DNA of 64,000 nt, from positions 393,170 to 457,169 of the forward strand of contig JAUMWB010000002.1 in NCBI GenBank assembly GCA_030529845.1, written 5' to 3'. Each line of letters starts with the position of its first letter. The first letter of the stretch is position 1. Shown here one piece after another: positions 7,703-15,450 of this stretch. Below the pieces are notes generated by a model. That model was given only the letters and a program-made list of their open reading frames with translations, was not told the origin of the DNA and did no database searches. This DNA is from Rothia sp. (in: high G+C Gram-positive bacteria). GTDB taxonomy: Bacteria; Actinomycetota; Actinomycetes; Actinomycetales; Micrococcaceae. The translations under genes were made by a program, and so were the position numbers.

Positions 7703-9358
7703 ATGACCTACACCGTCAGTGACTACCTGCTTGACCGTCTGGCCTCCCTGGGGGCCACCGATATTTTCGGTGTGCCCGGCGACTTCAACCTTCAGTTCCT
7801 TGACCATGTGATTGCCCATAAGGAACTTACCTGGGTGGGCAACGCCAATGAGCTGAACGCCGGGTATGCTGCGGACGGCTACGCCCGCGTGGGCGGTATT
7901 GGCGCCCTGGTCACTACGTACGGTGTGGGTGAGCTTTCAGCTATTAACGCGACGGCGGGCTCCTATGCCGAGCACGTGCCCGTCCTGCATATTGTGGGCG
8001 CTCCCTCCAAGGACGCCCAGGCCGCCCACCTGACCATGCACCACACTCTGGGGGATGGGGACTTCAGCCACTTTATTCGCATGGCCTCCGAGGTGTCCTG
8101 CGCGGTTGCTAACCTTGAGCACGCTACTGCCACCGCCGAGATCGACCGCGTACTGCGGGAGATGATGATCCAGAAGCGCCCCGGCTATATTCTGCTGGCG
8201 ACCGACGTGGCCCGGGTTGAGGTGGCCCCGCCGTCCGACCCCCTGGAGGTGCCCAAGGCCCTGTCCTCCCCCGGTGCTGCCGAGGCTTTCCGCGCCGACC
8301 TGGCCGAGGTGCTGGCAGGTAAGCAGACCACGGTGCTCGCTGACCTGTTGGTGCACCGCATGGGGGCCCAGGCCAACCTGACTGAGATGCTAGAGGCCAC
8401 CGGCCTGCCCTACGCCACCCTCATGTGGGGTAAGACCCTGGTGGACGAGTCCAAGCCGGCTTTTGCGGGCATTTACGCCGGGGTGGTGTCGTCCGCCCGC
8501 ACCAAGGACGCCGTGGAGCATGCCCAAGCCCTGATCTGCGCGGGCGTGACCTTCACCGACACCACCACCGCAGGCTTCTCCCAGAATCTGCCCGAGAACA
8601 CCGTCTTCTTGGGTGCCCAGACCGCCAAGATTGGCCGGAAGACCTACGCCCCACTCACCCTCGATACCGCCCTGGATATTGTGCGGGAGGTTGCCAGTGA
8701 GGTCGGGGCAACCCCCAAGGAGCTGCTGCCCTGGGATGAAGAAACCCACGAAGACATCGACATGACCGCCCCGCTGACCCAGGACGTCCTCTGGTCCCTG
8801 CTCTCCCGCGAACTGTCACCGGGCAACATTGTGGTGGCCGACCAGGGCACCTCCTTCTTCGGCATGGCCTCCCGCCGCTTCCCCGAGAACTCCATGTTCA
8901 TCGGCCAGCCCCTGTGGGGTTCCATTGGCTACACTCTGCCTGCCATGCTGGGGGCCGCCATTGCCGACCGCCAGGCACGCGGCGTCCTGCTCATTGGCGA
9001 CGGCTCAGCCCAGCTGACCTTCCAGGAAATCGGCACCATGCTGGAGCAGAAAATCAACCCGGTGGTGGTGCTCATCAACAATGACGGCTACACGGTAGAG
9101 CGTGCCATTCACGGAGCCACCCAGCCCTACAACGATATTCGCCGCTACAACTGGCAGCTGGTCCCGGCAGCCCTGGGGGCAACCGAGGACGATGTGCTCA
9201 TGCTGCGCGTGACCACCGCCGCCGAGCTGTTGGAGGCAACCGCCCTGACCCAGGCAACCCGCGACAAGCTGGTCTTCCTGGAAATCATGATGGATAAGGA
9301 CGACGTGCCCGCCCTGCTGGCCGACGTGGCGGCAGCGCTGACCCGCGCCAACTCCTAA
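7703..9358 (+). CDS. Thiamine-diphosphate 2-keto acid decarboxylase (pyruvate/indolepyruvate type), copy 1
   Basis: 551 residues from the ATG at 7703, which has AAGGA eight bases upstream and the same N-terminus as the paralogue at 44183. The pyrimidine-binding domain has GVPGDFNLQFLD and GNANELNAGYAADGYAR (catalytic Glu), followed by HHTLGDGD with the two His typical of pyruvate and indolepyruvate decarboxylases. The C-terminal diphosphate domain carries LIGDGSAQLTFQEIGTM through LINNDGYTVE, the GDG...NN motif. The enzyme would decarboxylate a 2-keto acid to the aldehyde. Which keto acid (pyruvate, indole-3-pyruvate, branched chain) cannot be read from the sequence. It is monocistronic and precedes the CstR-like repressor gene. 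Confidence 0.88.
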   Translation: MTYTVSDYLLDRLASLGATDIFGVPGDFNLQFLDHVIAHKELTWVGNANELNAGYAADGYARVGGIGALVTTYGVGELSAINATAGSYAEHVPVLHIVGAPSKDAQAAHLTMHHTLGDGDFSHFIRMASEVSCAVANLEHATATAEIDRVLREMMIQKRPGYILLATDVARVEVAPPSDPLEVPKALSSPGAAEAFRADLAEVLAGKQTTVLADLLVHRMGAQANLTEMLEATGLPYATLMWGKTLVDESKPAFAGIYAGVVSSARTKDAVEHAQALICAGVTFTDTTTAGFSQNLPENTVFLGAQTAKIGRKTYAPLTLDTALDIVREVASEVGATPKELLPWDEETHEDIDMTAPLTQDVLWSLLSRELSPGNIVVADQGTSFFGMASRRFPENSMFIGQPLWGSIGYTLPAMLGAAIADRQARGVLLIGDGSAQLTFQEIGTMLEQKINPVVVLINNDGYTVERAIHGATQPYNDIRRYNWQLVPAALGATEDDVLMLRVTTAAELLEATALTQATRDKLVFLEIMMDKDDVPALLADVAAALTRANS

Positions 9359-9421
9359 ATCCAGCAGCCCGCCATCTCCCGAGCCGCAGTAAAAAGGCAG
9401 TAGAGCCCCACCCAAAAACAA

Positions 9422-9438
9422 ACCCCCGGGGGTATACT
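9422..9438 (+). promoter_or_regulatory. CsoR/CstR-type operator overlapping the repressor's own promoter
   Basis: The perfect palindrome ACCCCCGGGGGT (9422-9433) overlaps a TATACT -10 box (9433-9438). It is followed about 30 bases later by the CsoR-family gene, with AGGAG before its ATG. C-run/G-run palindromes of this kind are the established operators of CsoR, CstR and RcnR repressors, so autoregulation is likely. A related site precedes the permease gene (10656-10671). Confidence 0.7.
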
Positions 9439-9469
9439 AGGGGAAAGTTTTTTACAGAAAGCAGGAGCC

Positions 9470-9727
9470 ATGCAACTGAACCCCGACGAGATGAAACCGG
9501 TCATCAACCGCCTCAAGCGCGCCCAAGGGCAACTCAACGGCATTATCCGCATGCTCGAAGAGGGCGATGACTGCCAAAAAATCGTCACCCAGCTGGCTGC
9601 TGCCTCCAAGGCGATCGACCGCGCCAGCTTTGCCGTGGTCGCCAGCGGCCTCCAGCAGTGCCTCACCGCAGATGAGCCCGAAATGACCCCCGACCAGCTA
9701 GAGAAAATGTTCCTCTCCCTGGCCTAG
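9470..9727 (+). CDS. CsoR/CstR-family transcriptional repressor
   Basis: 85 residues, all-helical, with the family's start (INRLKRAQGQLNGIIRMLEEG) and one cysteine at DDCQKI (about residue 35). In copper-sensing CsoR the second helix has His-x3-Cys. Here the equivalent stretch reads SGLQQC, so the cysteine is kept and the histidine is replaced by glycine. Loss of the histidine with two conserved cysteines is characteristic of CstR-type per/polysulfide sensors rather than Cu(I) sensors. It is convergent with a TSUP permease whose promoter carries a similar operator, which supports a sulfur-stress role. Family is certain; the sensing specificity is inferred. Confidence 0.85.
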   Translation: MQLNPDEMKPVINRLKRAQGQLNGIIRMLEEGDDCQKIVTQLAAASKAIDRASFAVVASGLQQCLTADEPEMTPDQLEKMFLSLA

Positions 9728-9744
9728 GCCCCCAGCACACCAAA

Positions 9745-9808
9745 ACGCCGCACCCCGGCTCTTACCTTGCACTCTACTGGTGCTGAGATAAGAGCCGGGG
9801 TGCGGCGT
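9745..9808. terminator. Perfect 20-bp hairpin between convergent genes
   Basis: Arms 9745-9764 and 9789-9808 are perfectly complementary over 20 bp (core GCCGCACCCCGGCTCTTA) with a 24-nt loop. It sits between the stops of the repressor and permease genes and can act in both directions. The right arm ends in GCGGCGTCC. Confidence 0.75.
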
Positions 9809-9845
9809 CCTTAAGTGACGTAGCCGAGGCAGCTTTTCTTCTCGT

Positions 9846-10622
9846 CTACACCGCCAGTTGCGCGAGGGTGCTAACTGCCATATAAACCGCAACCAGGTAG
9901 AGAAAGGCTGCGAAGGCCAGTTGTAGGGCACGCTGAGGTAGCCGCTTCCCACCCCAGGTGCCCACCAGGGTACCGACTATAGTTGTGGCTAACAGGGGGG
10001 CTAGCGCCGCCCAGTCTAAGGACGGCAGGGCCCCAGCTCCCAGGGCCAGGGCAACAAGGCTGTTGATGAGGATAACCAGTAGAGAGGTTCCCACGGCGGT
10101 TGCCATACTGAGCCCCAGAATCAGGGTCAGGGCGGGGACAATGGCAAAACCACCGCCAACTCCGAAGAATCCGGTCAAGAAGCCAACCCCAGTGGCTGCC
10201 CCCACCAGCGCCACCCCTTGACGGAAGGCAGCGGGGCGGGAGGTGGCGTCCGCCCTGCTAGCCCGCACGGAGCCCCTGCATGCCGTGCGCACCATCAGAC
10301 TGGCCACCACCAGAAGTAGGGCAGAGAAGGCTAGGAGGAGCAGGTGCCCATCGAGACCGTGGGCTAGAACCCTGCCACCGTAAGCACCGGCTAAGCCGAG
10401 GGCACCGAAGAGGGTGCCGCGCCGCCAGTCGAGGGTTCGGGCCTGGGTGAGCACGCCGGTGACAGCACCGATGCCCACCACCACCAGGGAGGCCAGGATT
10501 GCTTGGGCGGGCGTAAAGCCAAAGCCGTAGACCAGCAGGGGAATGGCTAAAATGGCCCCTCCCCCACCTAGGGCACCCATGAGTAGACCCACAGCCAGGC
10601 CGCCTGCAAGAACTAACAGCAC
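9846..10622 (-). CDS. TSUP-family permease (TauE/SafE-like sulfite exporter)
   Basis: 258 residues with about eight hydrophobic segments in two related halves: GALGGGGAILAIPLLVYGFGFTP at residues 16-38 and GFFGVGGGFAIVPAL at about 150-165, the glycine-rich signatures of the TauE/SafE family that exports sulfite, sulfonates or other small sulfur acids. The start is a GTG at 10622 with AAAGG seven bases upstream. A perfect palindromic operator overlaps its -10 box, and the matching repressor gene is convergent next door. In Staphylococcus, CstR controls a TauE-like permease in sulfide detoxification, so the same role is inferred here. Confidence 0.85.
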   Translation of the reverse strand: MLLVLAGGLAVGLLMGALGGGGAILAIPLLVYGFGFTPAQAILASLVVVGIGAVTGVLTQARTLDWRRGTLFGALGLAGAYGGRVLAHGLDGHLLLLAFSALLLVVASLMVRTACRGSVRASRADATSRPAAFRQGVALVGAATGVGFLTGFFGVGGGFAIVPALTLILGLSMATAVGTSLLVILINSLVALALGAGALPSLDWAALAPLLATTIVGTLVGTWGGKRLPQRALQLAFAAFLYLVAVYMAVSTLAQLAV

Positions 10623-10652
10623 AGTTCGCCTTTCTCTTTCTTTACCCTAGAG

Positions 10653-10672
10653 ATAATACCCCTAGGGGTATA
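10653..10672 (-). promoter_or_regulatory. CsoR/CstR-type operator and -10 box of the TSUP permease
   Basis: ATACCCCTAGGGGTAT at 10656-10671 is a perfect 16-bp palindrome. On the minus strand a TATTAT -10 element (10653-10658) overlaps its end, about 30 bases from the permease GTG. Repressor binding would block the promoter. The core TACCCC...GGGGTA is the classic CsoR/CstR operator type. Confidence 0.75.
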
Positions 10673-10709
10673 TGAAAAACAAGGCTGCCCACCCCCCACA
10701 CACAACACC

Positions 10710-10771
10710 AGCCCCACGATTCGCCACGAGCCGGACGCGCCGTCCGGGGTTTCATGACAAACCGTGGGGCT
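10710..10771. terminator. Nested hairpin downstream of the aldehyde dehydrogenase gene
   Basis: An outer stem AGCCCCACG/CGTGGGGCT (10710-10718 with 10763-10771) encloses an inner stem CCGGACG/CGTCCGG (10731-10737 with 10741-10747). It follows the stop at 10830 on the minus strand and precedes the permease promoter. The inner stem is another inverted GGACG/CGTCC pair. Confidence 0.55.
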
Positions 10772-10829
10772 GAGCAATCTGCACTAGCGGCAGCACACCC
10801 TACGCCAAAGCCTGCGGGTCAAACAGGCC

Positions 10830-12206
10830 TTACTTCTGCACAAAGTAGAGGCGCTTGTTAACGAACTCATCCATGCCGTAGGGGCCAAGTTCGCGGCCGT
10901 AGCCGGAGTTCTTCACACCACCAAAGGGAATCTCAGCGCCTTCACCAGCGGGGGTGTTGACGTTGACCATACCGGCGTCAATCTGCTGGGCCAGGCGGCG
11001 GGCGCGGGCCTCGTCCTGCGAGAAGACCGCCCCACCCAGGCCGTACTGGGTGTTATTGGCCAGGTCGATAGCTTCTTCGTCGCTTTCTACCCGGTAGACG
11101 GTGGCGACGGGGCCGAAGAGCTCCTGGTAGTAGACCTCAGAGCCAACAGGCACATCAGTGAGGACGGCCGGGGAGAGGTAAGCGCTCTTCTCATCCAGCA
11201 GCTGGCCCCCGGCACGAAGGGTAGCGCCGGCAGCAACAGCGGCGTCCAGCTGCTTCTTGAGGCCTTCGGCTGCTGAGCGGGAGGAAAGGGCCATGTAGGT
11301 GGTTTCGTCTGCTTCGGCGGGCTTGCCGGGCTTCATGGCCTCGGCCAGCTTGACCAGTTCAGCCACGAACTCGTCGTAAATATCAGCCATGACGATCATT
11401 CGCTTGTTGGAATTACAGGCCTGGCCGGTGTTGTACATACGGAAACCCCAGGCGGTGGCAGCAGCTTCAGCAACGTTGTCGGTATCGAGCACAATGTAGG
11501 GGTCAGAGCCGCCCAGTTCCAGCACGGCCTTCTTGAGGTTCCGCCCGGCAATCCCGGCCACAATGGCACCGGCGCGTTCGGAGCCGGTCAGGGAGACCCC
11601 CTGGATGTGGCGGTGGCCAATCATGGCCTCAATCTGGCCGTGGCTAGCGAAAACTGCCTCGTAGGCACCCTCGGGGACCCCGGCGTCCTTCATAATCTCA
11701 GCGATGGCAAGCGCTGACTTAGGGCAGATTTCGGCGTGCTTGAGCACAATAGTGTTGCCCAGCATGAGGTTGGGGGCGGCGAAGCGGGCGACCTGGTAAT
11801 AGGGGAAGTTCCAGGGCATGATGCCCAGCAGGGCACCCAGGGGCTTGCGCTGGATGTAGGCCTCGGAGTTCTCCGCTTCTGAGGGAATCGGCTCGTCCGC
11901 AAGGTGGTCGGCGGCAATCCCGGCGTAGTAGGCGAAGATAGCGGAGGAGAACTCGGCTTCTTCAATGCCCTCTGAGATGGGCTTACCCATTTCCTGGGAG
12001 ATGATTTCGGCCAGTTCCTGCTTGCGCTCTTCGAAGAGTTCAGCGATGCGGTTCACGATGGCGGCGCGTTCTTCAACGCTGGTGGTGCGCCAGGTCAGGT
12101 AGGCGGTGTGGGCACGCTCTACGGCGGCGGTAGCCTGCTCGTCGGTGAGGGTGTCGAAGGTCTCGAGCACCTCGCCGGTGGTGGGGTCTTCAAGTCGGTA
12201 GCTCAT
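10830..12206 (-). CDS. Succinate-semialdehyde/aminobutyraldehyde-type aldehyde dehydrogenase (Sad/YneI-like)
   Basis: 458 residues, close to the length of E. coli Sad. Aldehyde-dehydrogenase motifs are intact: PWNFPYYQVARF (cofactor loop), SLTGSERAG, LELGGSDPYIV (general base Glu, about residue 231) and GQACNSNKRMIV (catalytic Cys, about residue 265). It oxidises an aldehyde to an acid with NAD(P)+. With the GABA transaminase, a second aldehyde dehydrogenase and putrescine oxidase on the same strand, one enzyme should act on 4-aminobutanal and one on succinic semialdehyde; which is which is not decided. A roughly 170-base gap with a repeated element lies before its start. Confidence 0.85.
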   Translation of the reverse strand: MSYRLEDPTTGEVLETFDTLTDEQATAAVERAHTAYLTWRTTSVEERAAIVNRIAELFEERKQELAEIISQEMGKPISEGIEEAEFSSAIFAYYAGIAADHLADEPIPSEAENSEAYIQRKPLGALLGIMPWNFPYYQVARFAAPNLMLGNTIVLKHAEICPKSALAIAEIMKDAGVPEGAYEAVFASHGQIEAMIGHRHIQGVSLTGSERAGAIVAGIAGRNLKKAVLELGGSDPYIVLDTDNVAEAAATAWGFRMYNTGQACNSNKRMIVMADIYDEFVAELVKLAEAMKPGKPAEADETTYMALSSRSAAEGLKKQLDAAVAAGATLRAGGQLLDEKSAYLSPAVLTDVPVGSEVYYQELFGPVATVYRVESDEEAIDLANNTQYGLGGAVFSQDEARARRLAQQIDAGMVNVNTPAGEGAEIPFGGVKNSGYGRELGPYGMDEFVNKRLYFVQK

Positions 12207-12261
12207 GGGTTTAGCTCCTTTGTGTTTGTGGGTGGGGGCGGGGCAGGTGCCCCGGCAGTCG

Positions 12262-12315
12262 GCTGGCTGGATCTGGCATGAATCGAGCGAGCGCCCCGCG
12301 CGAGCTCGAGAAGGT
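12262..12315 (+). repeat. Copy A of an imperfect ~54-bp repeat (also at 47970)
   Basis: The segment starting GCTGGCTGGATCTGGCATGA is roughly three quarters identical by eye to 47970-48024, with the shared blocks GCTGGCTGG, CTGGC, TGAATCG, CGAGC and CGAGA.GGT in the same order and orientation. Both copies lie 50-150 bases upstream of a minus-strand catabolic gene. Function is unknown. Confidence 0.5.
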
Positions 12316-12375
12316 TAGCCGACAGAGGGGCATCTGCCCGCCCTACCCTGCACTTACGAAACTGCAAACAGGTAG

Positions 12376-13722
12376 TTAGTTCCCCGCGACCTTGCGGATT
12401 TCTTCGACGAAGATGTCCAGGGCCTGGCCGAGGAGTTCTTCGCTGATGGTCAGCGGGGGCAGTAGGCGCACGACGTTGCCGTAGGTGCCGCAGGTGAGGA
12501 TCAGGACGCCGCGTTCGGCGCAGGCTGCTGCGATGTCTTTGGCTGCGGTGGCGTGGGGTTCCTTGGAGTCAGAATCTGCTACGAATTCGACGGCGAACAT
12601 GGCGCCGCGGCCGCGGATTTCGCCGATGATGTCGAGTTCTTCGACCAGAGGGCCGAGCTTTTCGCGGGCGATCTCTTCGATGCGGGCGGCGCGGGCGTTG
12701 AGGTCCCACTCTTCCATGGTTTCGATGGTGGCGAGGGCTGCGGCGCAGGCGACGGGGTTGCCGCCGTAGGTGCCGCCGAGGCCGCCGGGCTGGACCTTGT
12801 CGAAGAGTTCGGCGCGGCCGGTGACAGCGGAGAGGGGCATGCCACCGGCGATGCCTTTAGCGGTGGTGATGAGGTCGGGTTCGATGCCTTCGTGGTCGGA
12901 GGCGAACCAGGTGCCGGTGCGGCAGAAACCAGCCTGCACTTCGTCCGCGATGAAGACGATGCCTTTTTCGCGGGCCCAGGTGACGAGTTCGGGCAGGAAG
13001 CCTTCGGCGGGAACGATGAAGCCGCCTTCACCCTGGATGGGTTCGATGAGGATTGCGGCGACGTATTCTGAGCCGATCTGCTTTTCGATCATGTCGATGA
13101 CGCGGGCTGCTGCTTCTTTACCGCCGGTGTTGCCGTCGCGGTAGGGGTAGCTCATGGGGGCGCGGTAGACCTCGGGGGCGAAGGGGCCAAAGCCCTTCTT
13201 GTAGGGGGCTGCCTTGGCGGTGAGGGCCATGGTGAGGTTGGTGCGACCGTGGTAGGCGTGGTCGAAGACGACGACGGCGTTGCGGCCGGTGGCTGCGCGG
13301 GCGATTTTGACGGCGTTTTCTACGGCTTCAGCGCCGGAGTTGAAGAGCACGGTGCGCTTGTCGAAGTCGCCGGGGGTGAGCTGGTTGAGTTTTTCGGCCA
13401 CAGCTACGTAGCCCTCGTAGGGGGTGACCATGAAGCAGGTGTGGGTGAAGTGGGTGGCGGCTTCGCGCACGGCTTCTACGACCTTGGGGGCGGAGGCACC
13501 GACGGAGGTGACGGCGATGCCGGAGCCCAGGTCGGCGAAGGAGTTGCCGTCAACGTCGACGATGACACCGCCGTCGGCGTCCGCTGCGTAGACGGGCAGG
13601 GTGGAGGCTACACCGGCGGGAACGTTGGCGGCGCGGCGGGCAGCTAGTTCAGCGGATTTGGGGCCGGGGACGGTGCCGTTGAGGGTGATCTGCTGGGGTA
13701 GGCGGTAGGCAATCTCAGCCAT
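12376..13722 (-). CDS. gabT: 4-aminobutyrate transaminase
   Basis: 448 residues, a class-III PLP aminotransferase of the usual GabT length. Visible features are the N-terminal GVASTLPVYAADADGG, LFNSGAEAVENAVKIARAATGR (cofactor phosphate region), IADEVQAGFCRTG (Asp pairing with the PLP ring nitrogen) and LITTAKGIAGGMPLSA with the Schiff-base Lys at about residue 285. It converts GABA and 2-oxoglutarate to succinic semialdehyde and glutamate. It lies in the same-strand run permease - gabD - gabT - aldehyde dehydrogenase, about 100 bases after gabD, with a hairpin of inverted GGCGTCCGC words in the gap. Confidence 0.93.
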   Translation of the reverse strand: MAEIAYRLPQQITLNGTVPGPKSAELAARRAANVPAGVASTLPVYAADADGGVIVDVDGNSFADLGSGIAVTSVGASAPKVVEAVREAATHFTHTCFMVTPYEGYVAVAEKLNQLTPGDFDKRTVLFNSGAEAVENAVKIARAATGRNAVVVFDHAYHGRTNLTMALTAKAAPYKKGFGPFAPEVYRAPMSYPYRDGNTGGKEAAARVIDMIEKQIGSEYVAAILIEPIQGEGGFIVPAEGFLPELVTWAREKGIVFIADEVQAGFCRTGTWFASDHEGIEPDLITTAKGIAGGMPLSAVTGRAELFDKVQPGGLGGTYGGNPVACAAALATIETMEEWDLNARAARIEEIAREKLGPLVEELDIIGEIRGRGAMFAVEFVADSDSKEPHATAAKDIAAACAERGVLILTCGTYGNVVRLLPPLTISEELLGQALDIFVEEIRKVAGN

Positions 13723-13774
13723 GGTGGAGGTTCCTTAGTGATGGATTTTCTTGTAACTACAAAAGGTAAGGGGT

Positions 13775-13816
13775 GCGGACGCCTGCCCGAACCGGGTGTG
13801 GAGGGCGGGCGTCCGC
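13775..13816. terminator. Hairpin built from an inverted pair of the GGCGTCCGC word
   Basis: Arms 13775-13788 (GCGGACGCCTGCCC) and 13803-13816 (GGGCGGGCGTCCGC) pair over 14 bp with one mismatch. It lies six bases after the gabD stop (minus strand) and about 50 bases before the gabT start, so it may attenuate or stabilise the gabD-gabT message. It is the clearest inverted pair of the over-represented word. Confidence 0.55.
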
Positions 13817-13822
13817 TGGGCT

Positions 13823-15310
13823 TTAGTTGGCGTAGGGGTCGCGGATGCCGATGTACTGGATGGAGGAGTACTCGTCGATACCTTCGGCGGCTCCTTCGCG
13901 GCCCATGCCGGACTGTTTGACCCCACCGAAGGGGGCTGCGGCGTTGGAGACCACACCGGCGTTGAAGCCCATAATGCCGAACTCTAGGTGGTCGCTGGCG
14001 CGGTAGAGACGGTCGATGGACTCGGTGTAGACGTAGGAGGCCAGGCCGTATTCGGTGTCGTTGGCCAGATCGTAGGCCTCGTATTCGTCCTTGAAGGTGA
14101 AGATGGGGGCGATGGGGCCGAAGATTTCTTCGCGGGCGACGCGGGCATCGAGGGGTACGTCAACGAGCACGGTGGGCTTGTAGAAGTAGCCTGCACCTTC
14201 GCCCTTTTCACCGCCGGTGAGTACGCGGGCACCCTTGGCGACGGCGTCCTCAACCAGGGCAACCATGGAGTCCTGGGCTTTCTGCTCAACCAGGGGGCCG
14301 CAGGTGACGCCCTCGTCCAGGCCGTTGCCGACCTTGAGTTCACCCATTTTTTCGGCGAACTTCTGGGAGAACTCTTCGGCCAGGGACTCATGGACGATGA
14401 AGCGGTTGGCGGCGGTGCAGGCTTCGCCGATATTGCGCATCTTGGCGGCCATGGCGCCGGCGACAGCCTGGTCGATGTCAGCATCCTCGAAGACCAGGAA
14501 GGGAGCGTTGCCGCCCAGTTCCATGGAGGTGCGTAGCACGTTCTCGGCGGCCTTCTTAAGCAGGTCTTTGCCGACGGGGGTGGAGCCGGTGAAGGAGACC
14601 TTGCGCAGACGGGAATCACTCATGATGGGCTCGGAGATAGCCGCTGCCGACTTGGATGAGACGACGTTGAGGACGCCCGCGGGCAGGCCAGCGTCCAGCA
14701 TGGTCTGGGCGAAGTGCTGGCTAGTCAGCGGGGTCAGACGGGCAGGCTTGAGCACCATGGTGCAGCCTGCTGCCACGGCGGGGGCAACCTTGCGGGTGCC
14801 CATGGCCAGGGGGAAGTTCCAGGGGGTAATCAGCAGGCAGGGGCCCACGGGCTTGCGGCGGGTAATCATGCGCAGGGTGCCCTCGGGCATGTCGAGGGAA
14901 CGGCCGTAGTGGCGGGGGGTTTCTTCGGCGAACCAGCGTAGGAACTCGGCCCCGTACTTGACCTCGCCGAGGGCTTCGGCGTAGGGCTTGCCCATTTCTA
15001 GGGTCATGAGGGTGGCGAACTCTTCGGCTCGTTCGGTGACCAGCTCGAAGGCACGGCGCAGAATCTCGGCGCGTTCACGCGGAGGTGTGGCGGCCCAGCC
15101 GTGGTCCCCCGCTTCTTTTTCTGCACGGCAGGCAGCATCGAGGGCAGCTAAGGCGTCCTCTTCAGTAGCAGAAGCTAAGGTGGCGATAACTTCGCCGGTA
15201 GCGGGGTTTTCAACGTCGAAGGTTCCCCCATCGGAAGCCTCACGCCACTGGCCATCGATGAGTAGGCCGGTAGGCACCTTTGCCAAAAGTTCTTTCACAT
15301 CTACGGTCAT
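13823..15310 (-). CDS. gabD: Succinate-semialdehyde dehydrogenase (GabD type)
   Basis: 495 residues, typical of GabD. Motifs: LITPWNFPLAMGTRKVAPA (cofactor binding), SFTGSTPVGK, MELGGNAPFLVFEDAD (general base Glu, about residue 268) and NIGEACTAANRF (catalytic Cys, about residue 302). It oxidises succinic semialdehyde to succinate with NAD(P)+, feeding the citric acid cycle. Placed between the amino-acid permease and gabT, it completes the GABA route. Activity on 4-aminobutanal cannot be excluded because the cluster holds two such enzymes. ATG at 15310 follows GAAAGGTGCAC. Confidence 0.9.
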   Translation of the reverse strand: MTVDVKELLAKVPTGLLIDGQWREASDGGTFDVENPATGEVIATLASATEEDALAALDAACRAEKEAGDHGWAATPPRERAEILRRAFELVTERAEEFATLMTLEMGKPYAEALGEVKYGAEFLRWFAEETPRHYGRSLDMPEGTLRMITRRKPVGPCLLITPWNFPLAMGTRKVAPAVAAGCTMVLKPARLTPLTSQHFAQTMLDAGLPAGVLNVVSSKSAAAISEPIMSDSRLRKVSFTGSTPVGKDLLKKAAENVLRTSMELGGNAPFLVFEDADIDQAVAGAMAAKMRNIGEACTAANRFIVHESLAEEFSQKFAEKMGELKVGNGLDEGVTCGPLVEQKAQDSMVALVEDAVAKGARVLTGGEKGEGAGYFYKPTVLVDVPLDARVAREEIFGPIAPIFTFKDEYEAYDLANDTEYGLASYVYTESIDRLYRASDHLEFGIMGFNAGVVSNAAAPFGGVKQSGMGREGAAEGIDEYSSIQYIGIRDPYAN

Positions 15311-15450
15311 AGCCGGTGTGCACCTTTCGTGAACTATCTGTGGGATGGGCGCACCATTAGGCCCATTCTTCTGCTTATCTTACGCCCCCTACCGGTCGGC
15401 AGGTAGCATGTCTCACACGCCCTGAGCGGACGCCCGCCCCGGGGCGGAGC

